Origin: Ignatzschineria larvae DSM 13226
GTDB taxonomy: Bacteria > Pseudomonadota > Gammaproteobacteria > Cardiobacteriales > Wohlfahrtiimonadaceae
Assembly (NCBI RefSeq): GCF_038500265.1
Contig: NZ_CP150637.1
Span: 1,017,501-1,081,500, forward strand
DNA: 64,000 nucleotides
Reading direction: 5' to 3'
Shown here: one piece after another, positions 45,353 to 56,560 of the stretch
How the letters are laid out: each line of letters starts with the position of its first letter
Position numbering within the stretch: position 1 is the stretch's first letter
Program-made: the position numbers and the translations under genes
The notes under the pieces: generated by a model
Seen by the model: the letters and a program-made list of their open reading frames with translations, nothing else
What the model was told of the DNA's origin: nothing
Database searches by the model: none

Positions 45353-48300
45353 TTATTGTTGACTAGATTGGCTCATCAATGTGGCATCGCCCCCAATGGC
45401 AGCAGTATTGACTGAGATTGAATGCTCATTCATAAAACGGTGCAGATAATTCGGACCTGTTCCTGATAAGCCTAAACCTCCAAACGGTTGTACGCCGACA
45501 ACAGCTCCTACCTGATTACGATTGACATAAAAGTTGCCCACCCTTGCATAAGTAATAATCTCTTCCACTAAAGTATCGTTACGGGTATGGATCCCCATCG
45601 TTAAACCATAGCCACTTCGATTCACTTCTGTGATGATTTGTGGCAAATCCGCACGATTATAGCGGATAATGTGAAGAATAGGGCCAAAATGTTCTTGGGT
45701 AAGGTCACTAATTGCTTCGATTTCAAATACCGTAGGGGGTACAAAATAGCCGGTTAATTCTGGATTAAGGGGAGCTTGAGTAATCAATTTCCCCGCTGAT
45801 TTTAATGTCTCAATATGATTCAAGAGTCGTTTTTGTGCCGCCTGATCAATGACACAGCTTACATCTGTTTTACGATCAAAGGGTAGACCTACTACATAAT
45901 CGGCAAGAGCACCTTTGAGTAGCTCAATAATTCGATCCGCAATCTCTTCTTGTAAATAGAGGACTCGAAGCGCAGAGCATCGTTGACCTGCACTGACAAA
46001 AGCAGATTGTAAGGTATCCTTGACCACTTGTTCAGGAAGTGCGGTTGAGTCCACAAGCATCACATTTTGTCCGCCTGTTTCGGCAATGAGCATAGGAATC
46101 GCCCCCTCTCTTTCTGCAAGATTGAGATTAATTCGTTTTGCTGTTGCCGTGGAACCCGTAAAACAGACGCCCACAACCCGTGGATCTTGGGTAATAAGAT
46201 CTCCTAATACTTTGCCCTCACCGGGGATTAGTGCGATTACATTTTTCGGTAATCCTGCTTCAAAGAATAGTTCAATGGCACGATAAGCAATCAGTGAAGT
46301 CGTCTCTGCTGGCTTTGCTAATACGGTATTACCGGTCACAAGCGCTGCACTAATTTGCCCTAAAAAGATTGCGAGTGGGAAGTTCCAAGGACTAATACAG
46401 GCGATAACACCTTTACCGCTATAGAGGAAGCTATTGCGTTCACCTGTGGCACTTTTAAAGATCACTTCATCGGCATATTTACGGGCCTCCATTGCATAGT
46501 ATCGGCAAAAATCGGCTGCCTCTCGCACTTCATCAACTCCATCTTGGATCGTTTTTCCAGCTTCTAAGCTACAAAGGGCAATCAGTTCTGCACGATTCTC
46601 CTCTAAGAGATCTGCCATTTTCTCTAAAATGGTGGCGCGCTTATCGAAGCCCTGTTGATTCCACTCAAACCAGGCTTCATCAAGCTGCTCAATGGCATTT
46701 TTCACTTCCGTTTCATTGGCAAATCGCACTTCACCGACAATACGTTTAAGGTCCGTAGGAGAGAGTTGAGAAATGATTGTTGAATGCGTGGTTGTATCAT
46801 TTTTTCCCGTTTCATTTTTGAGGGTAATACCATTAATAATGGGTGCTGCAGTCCAACTCTTTTCAAGCCAATGATCATAATCTTTGGCAAAAGGCTCCCA
46901 CGTAGAGGAGATATTACTATTGAGTCCTCGAGAATTCTTTCTCTGGCCATAGAGATTGTCGGAGTAGATCACTACCGGGTTTTTAATACTCTCATATTGT
47001 GCTACTTGCGTAATCGGATTGGTAGCAAGCAGTTCAATGGGCACTTCTGGGTCAACAAGTTGATTCACAAATGAGGAGTTAGCACCATTCTCTAATAAGC
47101 GTCTAACAAGATAAGGGAGAAGGTCATGATGTTTACCGACGGGGGCATAGATTCTCACGACTTGTCCTGATTGGGCAATAATTTCATTGTAGAGAGCTTC
47201 CCCCATGCCATGAAGTCGTTGGAATTCGAAATCTTTATTTTGAAAATGTTCAGAGAGCGTTAAAATTGCATTGACCGTTTGGGCATTGTGCGTGGCAAAT
47301 TGTGGCTTGATTGCACCTTGAGCAAGCGGAGATAGGAGATATTGTGCACAGGCTAAATAGGAGATATCGGTATTCTCTTTGCGCGTAAAGACAGGGAAGT
47401 TATTGAGCCCACGCACTTGAGAATCTTTGATCTCCGTATCCCAATAAGCGCCTTTTACCAGTCGAACCGGAATTGTTGCATTTATCTCTTTAGCGAATAG
47501 GGTAATCCAAATCAGCGTAGGGAGTGCATGTTTAGCATAACCTTGAATCACTAATCCTAATCCGCCCCAATTGCGGATTGCGTCCACTTCTAATAATTTA
47601 GCAAAGAGTTGCAGTGAGAGTTCTAAACGATCTGCTTCTTCCGCATCAATACTGATCTGTACCTCTTTTTCAACGCCTAAGAGGGCTAATGATTTTACGC
47701 GCTCATAGAGCTCTGTCATCACGAGATCTTGATTGGCCACATTGTAGCGAGAATGTAGGGCGGAGAGTTTAATGGAGAGCGAGGGTTTAGGGCTATTCGG
47801 AAGTGCTTTTTCACCACCTACCGCAAGAAGGGCGGCCCGATAATCTTCAAAGTAACGTGCTGCATCGGCTTCAGTTAACGCCGCTTCACCGAGCATATCA
47901 AAGGTGTAGGTATAACCTGATTCCCGTAGTTTACGGCCATTTTTAAGGGCTGATTCAATCGTTTCACCAAGCACGAACTGTTTCCCCATGACTTTCATTG
48001 CCTGATAAACAGCTTTACGAATAAAGGGTTCGCTAAACTTATTTGTCATCTTCTTTAAAATACCGCTACTTTCATCGGTATCGATAATATTACCCGTCAG
48101 AATTAAGCCCCAAGTAGCAAAGTTCACTAAAGATTTATCACTTTTTCCGCGATGCTTTTCCCAATTAATCCCGGCGATTTTATCTTTGATAAAGGCATCT
48201 GCTGAGGCCTTATCGGGAATACGGAGATAGGCTTCAGCTAAACACATCAGCACTAGTCCCTCTTGCGTAGAGAGATTATATTCTCGCAATAAGGCATCGA

Positions 48301-48517
48301 GAGAGCTCTCAATATCTGGCTGATTACGAATTTTTTCAATGGTTTTAAAGGTGCGATCATAAATCTTCTGTGTCTCATCAGCACTTAAAGAAAGTGATGA
48401 TTGTAAACGCTGTAACACAACAGCTTCATCTTCTAAATAGGTTTGTCCGATGATTGGAAAAAATGTAGAAGATGAAACATTCGGTAGTTGTTGTGTTGTT
48501 AAAATGGGGTCAAGCAT
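45353..48517 (-). CDS. putA: bifunctional proline dehydrogenase / P5C dehydrogenase, no DNA-binding domain
   Basis: A 1054-residue enzyme oxidising proline to glutamate in two steps. The proline dehydrogenase barrel includes RLVKGAYWDTEI and YLVRRLLENGANSSFVNQ (flavin/substrate sites, about 350-510). The aldehyde dehydrogenase half has CFTGSTATAKRI, AETGGQN and the catalytic Cys847 in SAGQRCSALR. E. coli PutA (1320 residues) adds an N-terminal ribbon-helix-helix repressor domain and a C-terminal domain; both are absent, so this enzyme does not self-regulate by binding DNA. putP lies downstream on the same strand. Confidence 0.95.
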   Translation of the reverse strand: MLDPILTTQQLPNVSSSTFFPIIGQTYLEDEAVVLQRLQSSLSLSADETQKIYDRTFKTIEKIRNQPDIESSLDALLREYNLSTQEGLVLMCLAEAYLRIPDKASADAFIKDKIAGINWEKHRGKSDKSLVNFATWGLILTGNIIDTDESSGILKKMTNKFSEPFIRKAVYQAMKVMGKQFVLGETIESALKNGRKLRESGYTYTFDMLGEAALTEADAARYFEDYRAALLAVGGEKALPNSPKPSLSIKLSALHSRYNVANQDLVMTELYERVKSLALLGVEKEVQISIDAEEADRLELSLQLFAKLLEVDAIRNWGGLGLVIQGYAKHALPTLIWITLFAKEINATIPVRLVKGAYWDTEIKDSQVRGLNNFPVFTRKENTDISYLACAQYLLSPLAQGAIKPQFATHNAQTVNAILTLSEHFQNKDFEFQRLHGMGEALYNEIIAQSGQVVRIYAPVGKHHDLLPYLVRRLLENGANSSFVNQLVDPEVPIELLATNPITQVAQYESIKNPVVIYSDNLYGQRKNSRGLNSNISSTWEPFAKDYDHWLEKSWTAAPIINGITLKNETGKNDTTTHSTIISQLSPTDLKRIVGEVRFANETEVKNAIEQLDEAWFEWNQQGFDKRATILEKMADLLEENRAELIALCSLEAGKTIQDGVDEVREAADFCRYYAMEARKYADEVIFKSATGERNSFLYSGKGVIACISPWNFPLAIFLGQISAALVTGNTVLAKPAETTSLIAYRAIELFFEAGLPKNVIALIPGEGKVLGDLITQDPRVVGVCFTGSTATAKRINLNLAEREGAIPMLIAETGGQNVMLVDSTALPEQVVKDTLQSAFVSAGQRCSALRVLYLQEEIADRIIELLKGALADYVVGLPFDRKTDVSCVIDQAAQKRLLNHIETLKSAGKLITQAPLNPELTGYFVPPTVFEIEAISDLTQEHFGPILHIIRYNRADLPQIITEVNRSGYGLTMGIHTRNDTLVEEIITYARVGNFYVNRNQVGAVVGVQPFGGLGLSGTGPNYLHRFMNEHSISVNTAAIGGDATLMSQSSQQ

Positions 48518-48917
48518 GAATTACTCCTTTATAACTATTATTTAACAGGCTAGAAGCCTATTGAGCGATTATCAATATCTAAAAAATTGGAAACAGAAAG
48601 AAACCGCACAGAGCCTTGTCTATGGGAATTGAGTTTTGATGGTTTTCAATATTTACAATATTTAGATAATAATCAATTGCTCGGATAAATCGGTGGTTAT
48701 GGTTACACTTTTAATTATTGTTAGGATTTTTATTTAGTCTCTATTCAGTTTTTATTCAACGATGACGATATTGTCGTAATTTGAATCCGCAATTTTAATC
48801 GTTATCGAGAAAATAAAGATAACTTTAGAGAGATATATCACTTCGGTAGAACAATGACAAGCCTTTAAGTTATGTGATGAATCGTCAATGTTCATTATAG
48901 GAAGGTCTAGCTATAAA
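48518..48917. other. putA upstream region
   Basis: No ORF. AT-rich, with TCAATATTTACAATATTTAGATAA near 48647-48670 as the only repeated element. The putA promoter should lie here, but no clear boxes were found. Because PutA lacks the repressor domain, regulation must come from another factor. Confidence 0.3.
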
Positions 48918-48948
48918 AAAGCTACCGAATAGCAAATTCGATAGCTTT
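48918..48948 (-). terminator. intrinsic terminator of fumC
   Basis: Thirteen-base arms (AAAGCTACCGAAT and ATTCGATAGCTTT) with one mismatch, loop AGCAA; leftward it runs into TTTTTTATAG. About 65 bases past the fumC stop. Confidence 0.8.
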
Positions 48949-49014
48949 AATGGATAGCTTTAATGATTAAGCGCTTATGATGAGACTCGATTTAAAGTGA
49001 GTTTTAATCGAGTT

Positions 49015-50424
49015 CTATTTTGTCGCAATATGTAATGATCCAACCATTTCAGAAGGAACAACCCATTGGTCAAATTCTTCAGCAGTCAAGAAACCTAACT
49101 CAAGTGCTGATTCTTTGAGCGTAATACCTTTTGCATGGGCATTTTTGGCGATTTTTGCGGCTTTATCGTAGCCGATATGAGTATTTAAAGCAGTGACAAG
49201 CATCAGCGAATTATTCACAAGCTCAGTGATACGCGCTTGATTAGGCTCAATACCCACAGCACAATGATCGTTAAAGCTCTCCATACCGCCGCCTAAAATA
49301 CGGACAGATTGTAGGAAATTATTGATAATCATTGGGCGGAAGACATTGAGCTCAAAGTTACCGGAAGCGCCGCCGATATTAATAGCGACATCATTACCAA
49401 AAACTTGCGCACATGCCATTGTTAATGCTTCTGATTGAGTAGGGTTGACTTTTCCTGGCATAATAGAGCTTCCTGGCTCATTTTCAGGGATCGTGATTTC
49501 ACCAATGCCTGAACGAGGGCCTGACGCTAACCAACGAACATCATTGGCGATTTTGTTCAGAGAAGCAGCTAAACCTTTCAGTGCGCCATGCGCTTGAACA
49601 ATCGCATCAGTGGTGGCTAATGCTTCAAATTTGTTTGGTGCGGTCACGAAAGGCTCTTTGGTATAATCGGCAATCTCTTTAGCAACGCGTACAGCATATT
49701 CAGGATGCGTATTGAGACCTGTACCTACCGCAGTACCGCCGAGTGCTAATTCATAGAGATGGAAGAGTGAACGATCGATATGTTTTAAGCTATGGGCAAG
49801 CATTGATTCCCAACCAGAGATCTCTTGACCGAGTGTGAGCGGTGTTGCATCTTGCAAATGGGTACGACCAATTTTGACAATTTCTCTAAATGCAATCGCT
49901 TTTTCGCCGAGGGTTGTTTGTAGGCGCGTTAACATAGGGATAAGAAGACGTTTAATTTCTAATACTGCAGCGATATGCATCGCTGTTGGGAAGGTATCAT
50001 TAGAGCTTTGTGCTTTATTAACATCATCATTAGGATGCACCAAACGCTCTTCACCACGAACGCCCCCTAAGATCTCACTAGCACGATTAGCTAATACTTC
50101 ATTCATATTCATATTGGTCTGAGTGCCAGAGCCCGTCTGCCAAAGAGAGAGCGGGAATTCGGTATCATGTCTGCCGGCTAATACTTCATCTGCAGCTGCA
50201 ATAATCGCTTCTGCTTTTTTAGGATCAAGATTACCAAGATCCATATTCACTTTTGCCGCTGAACGCTTGACGATGGCAAGGGCTTCAATTAAGGCTTTAG
50301 GCATCTTCTCATTAGAGATACGGAAATTTTGCAATGAACGTTGGGTTTGTGCGCCCCATAGTTGATTGCTCGGAACCTTCATCTCGCCCATAGTGTCTTT
50401 TTCAATACGAAATGCTTCTGTCAT
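49015..50424 (-). CDS. fumC: class II fumarate hydratase
   Basis: A 469-residue tetrameric, iron-independent fumarase of the TCA cycle. Conserved regions: [18 protein letters not shown] (about 105-122), [16 protein letters not shown], and the family signature [16 protein letters not shown] (about 320-335) with the active-site serine loop. N terminus [18 protein letters not shown] is typical. Normal length. It has its own terminator and is divergent from the PmtA-like gene. Confidence 0.97.
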   Translation of the reverse strand: MTEAFRIEKDTMGEMKVPSNQLWGAQTQRSLQNFRISNEKMPKALIEALAIVKRSAAKVNMDLGNLDPKKAEAIIAAADEVLAGRHDTEFPLSLWQTGSGTQTNMNMNEVLANRASEILGGVRGEERLVHPNDDVNKAQSSNDTFPTAMHIAAVLEIKRLLIPMLTRLQTTLGEKAIAFREIVKIGRTHLQDATPLTLGQEISGWESMLAHSLKHIDRSLFHLYELALGGTAVGTGLNTHPEYAVRVAKEIADYTKEPFVTAPNKFEALATTDAIVQAHGALKGLAASLNKIANDVRWLASGPRSGIGEITIPENEPGSSIMPGKVNPTQSEALTMACAQVFGNDVAINIGGASGNFELNVFRPMIINNFLQSVRILGGGMESFNDHCAVGIEPNQARITELVNNSLMLVTALNTHIGYDKAAKIAKNAHAKGITLKESALELGFLTAEEFDQWVVPSEMVGSLHIATK

Positions 50425-50967
50425 GGAATAAACTCCTTTGTATGAATCATTGTGGAATATTAATTATGTATATGTATCACTAAATTAGTTAATTAGTTAA
50501 TTAGTTAATTAGTTAGTATTAATTTTAGTCTTAAATCTAATTTGAATCTTGAATTGGTATGATGGCACTATCATGCCATAAATTCAAAATAGAAACTACG
50601 TCTTAACTACATAAGGCTTTATCTACCATAATCAAGGGATATAAGTGCGCTTGTTTTAGCGCTTTGTGAGTATTTCTATCTAATTTCCACCTAATCTATT
50701 GAAAATACAGTTTATTATTGTTTTTTTATCATTTCTCTTTATTGCATAAAAAGAACTATTTATAGTGGAAGCTCTGAGATATTCTAGATTCTTTGGTCAT
50801 ATTGTTGAAATATCATCAATGATCTATTGATGGTCTGAACAGGAGGCTTGTAGATTGGAAGTTGCAATTGCAATAAAATTTAAATTTTTGAATTACTTCT
50901 GAATTACTAAGAGAAAGATGTAGAAATTTGTTATAATCTGCACACTAATCATGGAAGGAAATGTGCA
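50425..50967. other. divergent fumC-PmtA spacer with AATTAGTT tandem repeat
   Basis: No ORF. The 8-base unit AATTAGTT is repeated four times without change at 50483-50514, near the fumC start. The right end carries the promoter of the methyltransferase gene. Confidence 0.5.
50929..50937 (+). promoter_or_regulatory. extended -10 promoter of the PmtA-like gene
   Basis: TGTTATAAT combines a TGn extension with a consensus -10 box, 31 bases before the ATG at 50968. No good -35 is present, as expected for extended -10 promoters. A GGAAGGAAA ribosome site follows. Confidence 0.45.
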
Positions 50968-51522
50968 ATGGCACTTGATTATAAAAAACATTTAACATAT
51001 CTCAATAGCTTTATCAGCTCTCCTCGTAGTGTAGGAACCCTTATCCCCTCATCTCCCGCGCTCTGTAAGGCAATGGTTGCGCAAATCAATTGGCATCAAC
51101 AAGATCTGAAAATAGCAGAACTCGGTGCTGGCGATGGGGTGCTAACTAAACATATTCTCAGAGCAATGCCGATCGATTCAAAGCTTTTTGCCTATGAGAT
51201 CAACCCTCATTTTTTTTCATGTCTTGATAATTTAAAGGATACTCGGCTAGAAATTTGTAAGGTTTCAGCGGAAAATCTCAATCAACCTTTTAATGTGATC
51301 TTCTCTTGTCTGCCTTTTCTCTCTCTTCCCCTGCGCCTTTCGTTACGCATCTTACGATCTGTCATGCGCGTACTAGAGGAAACGGGTGGAAGTTTTATTC
51401 TATTTCAATATACACAGAAGATGGAGAAAGTACTCTCTCGTTACTTTAATTGGGAACGGGCATATGTCTTGAAAAATTTTCCTCCTGCTTATGTCTATCA
51501 TTGCCGAGTTAAAAGCATATAG
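50968..51522 (+). CDS. PmtA-like phospholipid N-methyltransferase or related class I methyltransferase
   Basis: A 184-residue AdoMet methyltransferase. It begins with FISSPRSVGTLIPSSPALCKAMV, the amphipathic entry segment of PmtA-type phosphatidylethanolamine methyltransferases, followed by motif I IAELGAGDGVLTKHIL (about 49-64), acidic residue in YEINPHF and motif SCLPFLSLPLRL. Same fold as rRNA adenine dimethylases, but the N-terminal PRSVGTLIPSS favours a membrane lipid substrate. Cytoplasmic face of the membrane is likely. It is monocistronic. Confidence 0.7.
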   Translation: MALDYKKHLTYLNSFISSPRSVGTLIPSSPALCKAMVAQINWHQQDLKIAELGAGDGVLTKHILRAMPIDSKLFAYEINPHFFSCLDNLKDTRLEICKVSAENLNQPFNVIFSCLPFLSLPLRLSLRILRSVMRVLEETGGSFILFQYTQKMEKVLSRYFNWERAYVLKNFPPAYVYHCRVKSI

Positions 51523-51641
51523 TCCTAAAAAATTTTATTGTTAAAGTTGTTTTTATGTTTTTATTATATAAATAAAATCAATAACTTAATATAAAGCTGT
51601 TACTATGAAGATATCAACTATTGATATTTGAGGGAGCTTAT

Positions 51642-52391
51642 ATGGAATTTAAAGATAAAATTGTTATCGTTACAGGTGGTGCAAGTGGTATTGGAGAGGC
51701 AACTGTTAAGGCATTTTGTCAAGAAGGTGCGAAGGTTATCATTGCCGACTTGAGTGATACAGGGCAAACATTGAGTAATACGTTGAATCAGCAAGGGTAT
51801 CAATCTCTATTTTTTAAAATTGATGTGACGGATCGTCTACAAAATCAAACGTTGATTGATTTTACAGTGAAAAAATTTGGAGGTCTGGATATTATCTTTG
51901 CTAATGCTGGTATTGCAACAGATCATAATCGTCCCGCTGGTGAATTACCCTTTGCCGATTGGGATCGTTGTATTGATATTAATCTTAATGCTGTCTTTAC
52001 GCTAGATAAACTCGCGATCGAATATTGGATTCAACAAGATCAATCTGGAATTATTGTGAATTGTGGTTCAATTCATAGTTGGGTCGGGAAGGAACGAATT
52101 ACTGGGTATGCGACTACAAAAGGAGCTGTTAAATTACTGACACAATAATTAGCTATTGATTATGCAAGTAAGGGAATTCGTGTGAATGCAGTTTCTCCTG
52201 GATATATCGATACACCGCTTTTAAAAGATCTTCCTATTGAAGCAAAAGAAGAATTAGTAAAACTACATCCTATTGGTCGATTAGGGCGTGCCGAAGAGGT
52301 GGCAGATGCGGTGCTATTTTTAGCAAGTAATAGAGCTAGTTTTATTAATGGCATTTCTTTGTTGGTAGATGGTGGATATGTAGCGCGCTAA
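51642..52391 (+). pseudogene. short-chain dehydrogenase/reductase interrupted by an in-frame TAA
   Basis: From the ATG at 51642 (after GAGGGAG) the frame gives a classical SDR: TGGASGIGEA (NAD loop), NAG (active-site support), Ser in NCGSIHS, and YATTK (catalytic Tyr and Lys). A TAA at 52146-52148 interrupts at KLLTQ, after which the same frame continues LAIDYASKGIRVNAVSPGYIDTP to GISLLVDGGYVAR at 52391, full SDR length (~249 residues). The family normally has Ser or Thr at the stop position; TCA to TAA would be one change. No frameshift. Probably a recent pseudogene; substrate unknown. Confidence 0.8.
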
Positions 52392-52500
52392 AAGCTCAGC
52401 GCTAAAATAAGATATAGAATTTGTCAATACTTTTATAAGGTGTAGTTGTATAGTAATTCACTGTTTATGAATTGATTTTATATGGCTACCAAAAAAGAAT

Positions 52501-52538
52501 AAAGAGGAAGCTCAATTCATATGAGTCTTCCTCTTTTT
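52501..52538. terminator. bidirectional terminator after the SDR pseudogene
   Basis: AAAGAGGAAG (52501-52510) and CTTCCTCTTT (52527-52536) with T runs on both strands; separates the SDR gene from the convergent ABC permease. Confidence 0.85.
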
Positions 52539-52559
52539 AAATATAGTTGTTCATATTGC

Positions 52560-53690
52560 CTATGCCATCTGCCCAATGGTCGCTCTAAATCGACGATGTG
52601 CAAAATAGAAGAAGGCGCTTCCGATAATGAGCAGATAGAGCATCTGTGGCCAAACAATCGAAATTCCCGCACCTCTAAAGAGAATCGCTTTACCAAGTTC
52701 GATAAAGTGTGTCGTTGGCGCTATGAGCATAATATTTTGAATAAGTTCCGGCATACTCTCTCTTGCCGTCATACCCCCCGATAACATTTGAAGCGGGACG
52801 AGTACCAAGAGTAGCAACATCCCAAATTGTGGCATATTACGTGCTAGGGTTGCTAGATAGATCCCGATAGATGTGGTGGCAAAGAGATTAAGTGCTGCAC
52901 CAAAGACGAAGAGTCCTACTGAGCCTTCCACCGGAACCTTAAGCCAACCTTGTACAACAAAGACTAATGATAAGGAGGCTGCAATCAGTACCACAAGGCC
53001 CATAGACCAAACTTTTGAGAGCATAATCTCAAAAGGCGTTAAAGGCATTACTAAGAGATGCTCAATGGTTCCTCGTTCTCGCTCTCGGATGACTGCTGCC
53101 CCTGTGAGAATAATTGAGAGCATTGTAATCAGGTTTATGACTTCATTAAGCGCACCAAACCAAGCCGCAGTTAGATTGGGATTAAAACGCATCCGTTCAG
53201 TGATGTTAACAGGAAGACTCTGTTTTTGCCGTTCTCTTGCTATATATTCACCGACCTCTCCATTGATAATCTGAGTGATAATCACATTACCGGTAAAGCC
53301 TTGTGTCATACGGGTCGCATCAATATTGAGTTGCATCGTCGGCGTACGATCTCCTAAGAGATCTTGCTGAAATGAAGGGGGAATATTGAGCACGAAAGTA
53401 TATTGTCCCTTATCCATACCGATATCCATCTCATCAAGCGTAATATTATCAGGTAACGTAAATTGAGGCGGATAGAAAGCGCTCTGTATTCGTTCTGATA
53501 GCGTTGATCGATCCTCATCAACCACAGCGATACTCGCATTTTGTAAACCATCAGGCACTGCCGTTGCCGCAGTATATACAGATACCGTAAAGGTAAAGGC
53601 GATGAGCACTAAGAGGAAAGGATCCCGAATTAAGCTCCATAGCTCTTTAATGCCAAGATTGTAGATGTTTTGTGCATAAGTTTTATTCAT
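52560..53690 (-). CDS. yhhJ: ABC-2 type permease, YhhJ-like
   Basis: A 376-residue inner-membrane permease. N-terminal cytoplasmic/first-helix segment (ELWSLIRDPFLLVLIAFTFTVSVYTAATAV), large periplasmic domain (about 45-165), then five helices with the ABC-2 motif REREAGT-like VIRERERGTIEHLLVMPLTPFEIMLSKVW. Frame is open to 53723; ATG 53690 (MNKTYAQNIYNLG) begins 1 base after the stop of the upstream ATPase gene, so it is translationally coupled. Third gene of the yhiI-rbbA-yhhJ-type operon. Confidence 0.87.
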   Translation of the reverse strand: MNKTYAQNIYNLGIKELWSLIRDPFLLVLIAFTFTVSVYTAATAVPDGLQNASIAVVDEDRSTLSERIQSAFYPPQFTLPDNITLDEMDIGMDKGQYTFVLNIPPSFQQDLLGDRTPTMQLNIDATRMTQGFTGNVIITQIINGEVGEYIARERQKQSLPVNITERMRFNPNLTAAWFGALNEVINLITMLSIILTGAAVIRERERGTIEHLLVMPLTPFEIMLSKVWSMGLVVLIAASLSLVFVVQGWLKVPVEGSVGLFVFGAALNLFATTSIGIYLATLARNMPQFGMLLLLVLVPLQMLSGGMTARESMPELIQNIMLIAPTTHFIELGKAILFRGAGISIVWPQMLYLLIIGSAFFYFAHRRFRATIGQMA

Positions 53691-53691
53691 C

Positions 53692-56451
53692 TTAAGAATC
53701 CTGTTTTTTGAGTAAAAGAACACTGAAGAGAATAATCAGCGGTCCACCTATCATTAGAATAAAGATCTCGCTATGTAGATCTTGGAAGTAGAGCGCTTTA
53801 TTAAAGATTCCCCGAGAAATCGTTAACATATGTGATGCGGGATAGAGTTCTCCAATAATGCGTCCCATCCCTTCAAGCGAACTTACAGGATTGAGCATCC
53901 CGGCAAATTGAATGGAAGGAATCAAAGTGCCAATAATCGTGAAGAACATAGCGCCAATTTGACTCTTTGTAAAGCTCGAAGCGAAGAGACCAAAACCGGT
54001 AGAGAAGATTGTAAAGAAGAGTACTGCAAGCGTTAACGTTAATAATCCCCCTTTAACCGGCACGCCAAAAAGCGTCAAGGCTAAGAAGATCATCAAAACA
54101 AAGTTAAACATCGCCACAATGATATAGGGGATCTGTTTTCCTAGTAAGAACTCAAGCTTTGTGACCGGCGTTACATAGAGGTTAAGAATAGAACCAAGCT
54201 CTTTTTCTCGAACGACTGAAAGCGCTGCTAACATCGCGGGAATAAGAAGTAACATAATCGGAATAACCGCCGGGACAATGGCCACTAAACTTTTCACATC
54301 AGGATTATAACGGTAACGTACTTCAATATTGAAATTTTCAGGAAGCTCAATGCCATAACTATATTTAGCTTCTTTCTTGAGCCAATCTAAATGCATACCT
54401 TGTACATAACCACGAATGGTCTCGGCGCGTTGCGGCATCGCACCATCAATCCAAACGCCAATTTCAACGGGTGCGCCTCGTGCCACATCACGGGCAAAGT
54501 TAGGAGGAATTTCAATAGCTAATGCGATCTCTGCGCTACGCATCCTTTCATCAAGTTGGTCATAATCGTAAATAGGATCTTGCTCAACAAAGTAACGGGA
54601 GCCTGCAATATTATTCACATAGCTTGTACTCAGTGTAGTTTGATCTCGGTCTAAAATCGCGTAGGGTAGATCCTCTACGTCCATGGTAATTCCGTAGCCA
54701 ATGGTGGCCATCAGGATCAAGGAACCTAATAGGGCTAATGTGGCACGAACCGGATCTCGGCGTAACTCTAACGCTTCTCGCCAAGTGTAGCTGAGTAACC
54801 GTTGAATACTAAAACGCTTTGGCTTCGCTTCGGCTTCCTGATCGGCTTTTTCAGGATCAATTTCCCCTGTAATGCGCGTCTCTTTCGCTTCTTCATCAGA
54901 AGGGATATCATCACCGGCACCAGCATCTAATAGATATTTAATAAAAGCTTCTTCTAAAGTATCGGTGCCTTGTTTAATGATCAGATTTTCAGGTGTATCA
55001 CTATCGAGCACTTCACCGGCATGCATCATTGACATACGATCACAGCGCAATGCTTCATTCATAAAGTGGGTTGAGATGAAGATTGTTACGCCATCTTTAC
55101 GAGAAAGCTCGATGAGTAAACGCCAGAAATTATCCCGCGCAATAGGGTCAACGCCCGATGTAGGCTCATCTAGAATCAGTAATTCAGGTTTATGTACCAT
55201 CGCAACGGCAAGCGAAAGTCTTTGACGCATTCCAAGTGGAATATCATCCGGAAGTTTCTCTAATACCGATTGAAGGTCAAAGCGCTGCACCATTTCTGCA
55301 ACACGATGATCGATTTGATCTGCAGGTACATGAAAGAGTTTGGCATGGAGCACTAAATTTTGAAGCACCGTTAATTCACTATAGAGTGAGAACGCTTGCG
55401 ACATATAGCCAACACGTTTGCGCGTATTAATATCTTCAGAATCGATCTCTTGCCCAAAGAGCCAAGCTTGCCCCTCGCTCACCGGGAGGAGACCTGTCAA
55501 CATCTTCATTGTAGTGGATTTACCACAACCATTGGAGCCCAAGAAACCGAAGATTTCCCCTTTTTTAATCTCAAAACTCACATGATTAACAGCGGTAAAA
55601 TCCCCAAATTTCTTGGTCAATCCTTCAGCTTTAATTGCGGTAGGTGTATCTTCTGTCAGTTCAAGCGGTGGAACGATAATGGGCTCGTAACCTTCTTTTT
55701 TCTCATCAGGGAGAAGATCAATAAAGGCTGCTTCCAAATTATCTGTATTAGTTTGCTCTAATAACTCTTTAGGCGTTCCGGTAGCGAGTATCTTGCCATC
55801 ATCCATCGCTACTAACCAATTGAAACGCTCGGCTTCATCCATATAGGCTGTCGCGACCATCACGCTCATTGAAGGGCGCTCTTTACGAATACGATTAATC
55901 AGATCCCAAAATTGTGAACGGGCTAAGGGGTCAACGCCGGTTGTCGGTTCATCGAGAATCAGTAGATCAGGATCATGAATGAGCGCACAGCAGAGACCGA
56001 GTTTCTGTTTCATACCGCCGGAGAGTTTCCCTGCAGGGCGATCTAAGAATTTATAGAGACCAGTGCTTTTCGTGAGATCATCAATTCTGCGTCGGCGTTC
56101 TTGATCATTATGACCAAAGAGTCGTCCGAAGAATTGGAGATTTTCCTCCACCGACAGTGTAGGGTAGAGGTTTTTCCCAAGTCCTTGAGGCATATAGGCG
56201 ATACGTGGACAGATACGATCGCGTACTGATTTTTCACGCATATCGCCCCCGAGGACAATCACTTCGCCCGTCTGAATTTTACGCGCACCAGCAATGAGTG
56301 AGAGTAGGGTAGATTTTCCAACACCATCAGGACCGATCATACCGGTAATAATGCCGTGGGGAATCTCAATAGAGAGGTTATCTAATGCCTGATTTTCTCC
56401 ATAATAGAAAGAGAGATCTTGTACAGAAACTACGGATTGATTCATCTGCAT
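53692..56451 (-). CDS. rbbA: fused ABC transporter: two ATPase domains plus ABC-2 permease (RbbA/YhiH-like)
   Basis: A 919-residue three-part protein. First ATPase about 5-245 ([40 protein letters not shown]), second about 275-515 ([40 protein letters not shown]), then an ABC-2 permease about 550-915 with helix 1, periplasmic loop and the motif [18 protein letters not shown]. In the second ATPase the signature is degenerate (PLGMRQRL for LSGGQ). This is the RbbA/YhiH architecture, reported as ribosome-associated but in an exporter-like operon. The HlyD gene lies upstream and yhhJ downstream; AAGGA precedes the ATG. Confidence 0.9.
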   Translation of the reverse strand: MQMNQSVVSVQDLSFYYGENQALDNLSIEIPHGIITGMIGPDGVGKSTLLSLIAGARKIQTGEVIVLGGDMREKSVRDRICPRIAYMPQGLGKNLYPTLSVEENLQFFGRLFGHNDQERRRRIDDLTKSTGLYKFLDRPAGKLSGGMKQKLGLCCALIHDPDLLILDEPTTGVDPLARSQFWDLINRIRKERPSMSVMVATAYMDEAERFNWLVAMDDGKILATGTPKELLEQTNTDNLEAAFIDLLPDEKKEGYEPIIVPPLELTEDTPTAIKAEGLTKKFGDFTAVNHVSFEIKKGEIFGFLGSNGCGKSTTMKMLTGLLPVSEGQAWLFGQEIDSEDINTRKRVGYMSQAFSLYSELTVLQNLVLHAKLFHVPADQIDHRVAEMVQRFDLQSVLEKLPDDIPLGMRQRLSLAVAMVHKPELLILDEPTSGVDPIARDNFWRLLIELSRKDGVTIFISTHFMNEALRCDRMSMMHAGEVLDSDTPENLIIKQGTDTLEEAFIKYLLDAGAGDDIPSDEEAKETRITGEIDPEKADQEAEAKPKRFSIQRLLSYTWREALELRRDPVRATLALLGSLILMATIGYGITMDVEDLPYAILDRDQTTLSTSYVNNIAGSRYFVEQDPIYDYDQLDERMRSAEIALAIEIPPNFARDVARGAPVEIGVWIDGAMPQRAETIRGYVQGMHLDWLKKEAKYSYGIELPENFNIEVRYRYNPDVKSLVAIVPAVIPIMLLLIPAMLAALSVVREKELGSILNLYVTPVTKLEFLLGKQIPYIIVAMFNFVLMIFLALTLFGVPVKGGLLTLTLAVLFFTIFSTGFGLFASSFTKSQIGAMFFTIIGTLIPSIQFAGMLNPVSSLEGMGRIIGELYPASHMLTISRGIFNKALYFQDLHSEIFILMIGGPLIILFSVLLLKKQDS

Positions 56452-56560
56452 CGTTGAATATCCTTTTTTAAATGACTACAAACGTAGGGTAAGTTGCGCC
56501 TATTTTGGAATCCAAAATTTTTCATATACTTAAAGACCTATTATAGATACAAGGGATCTA

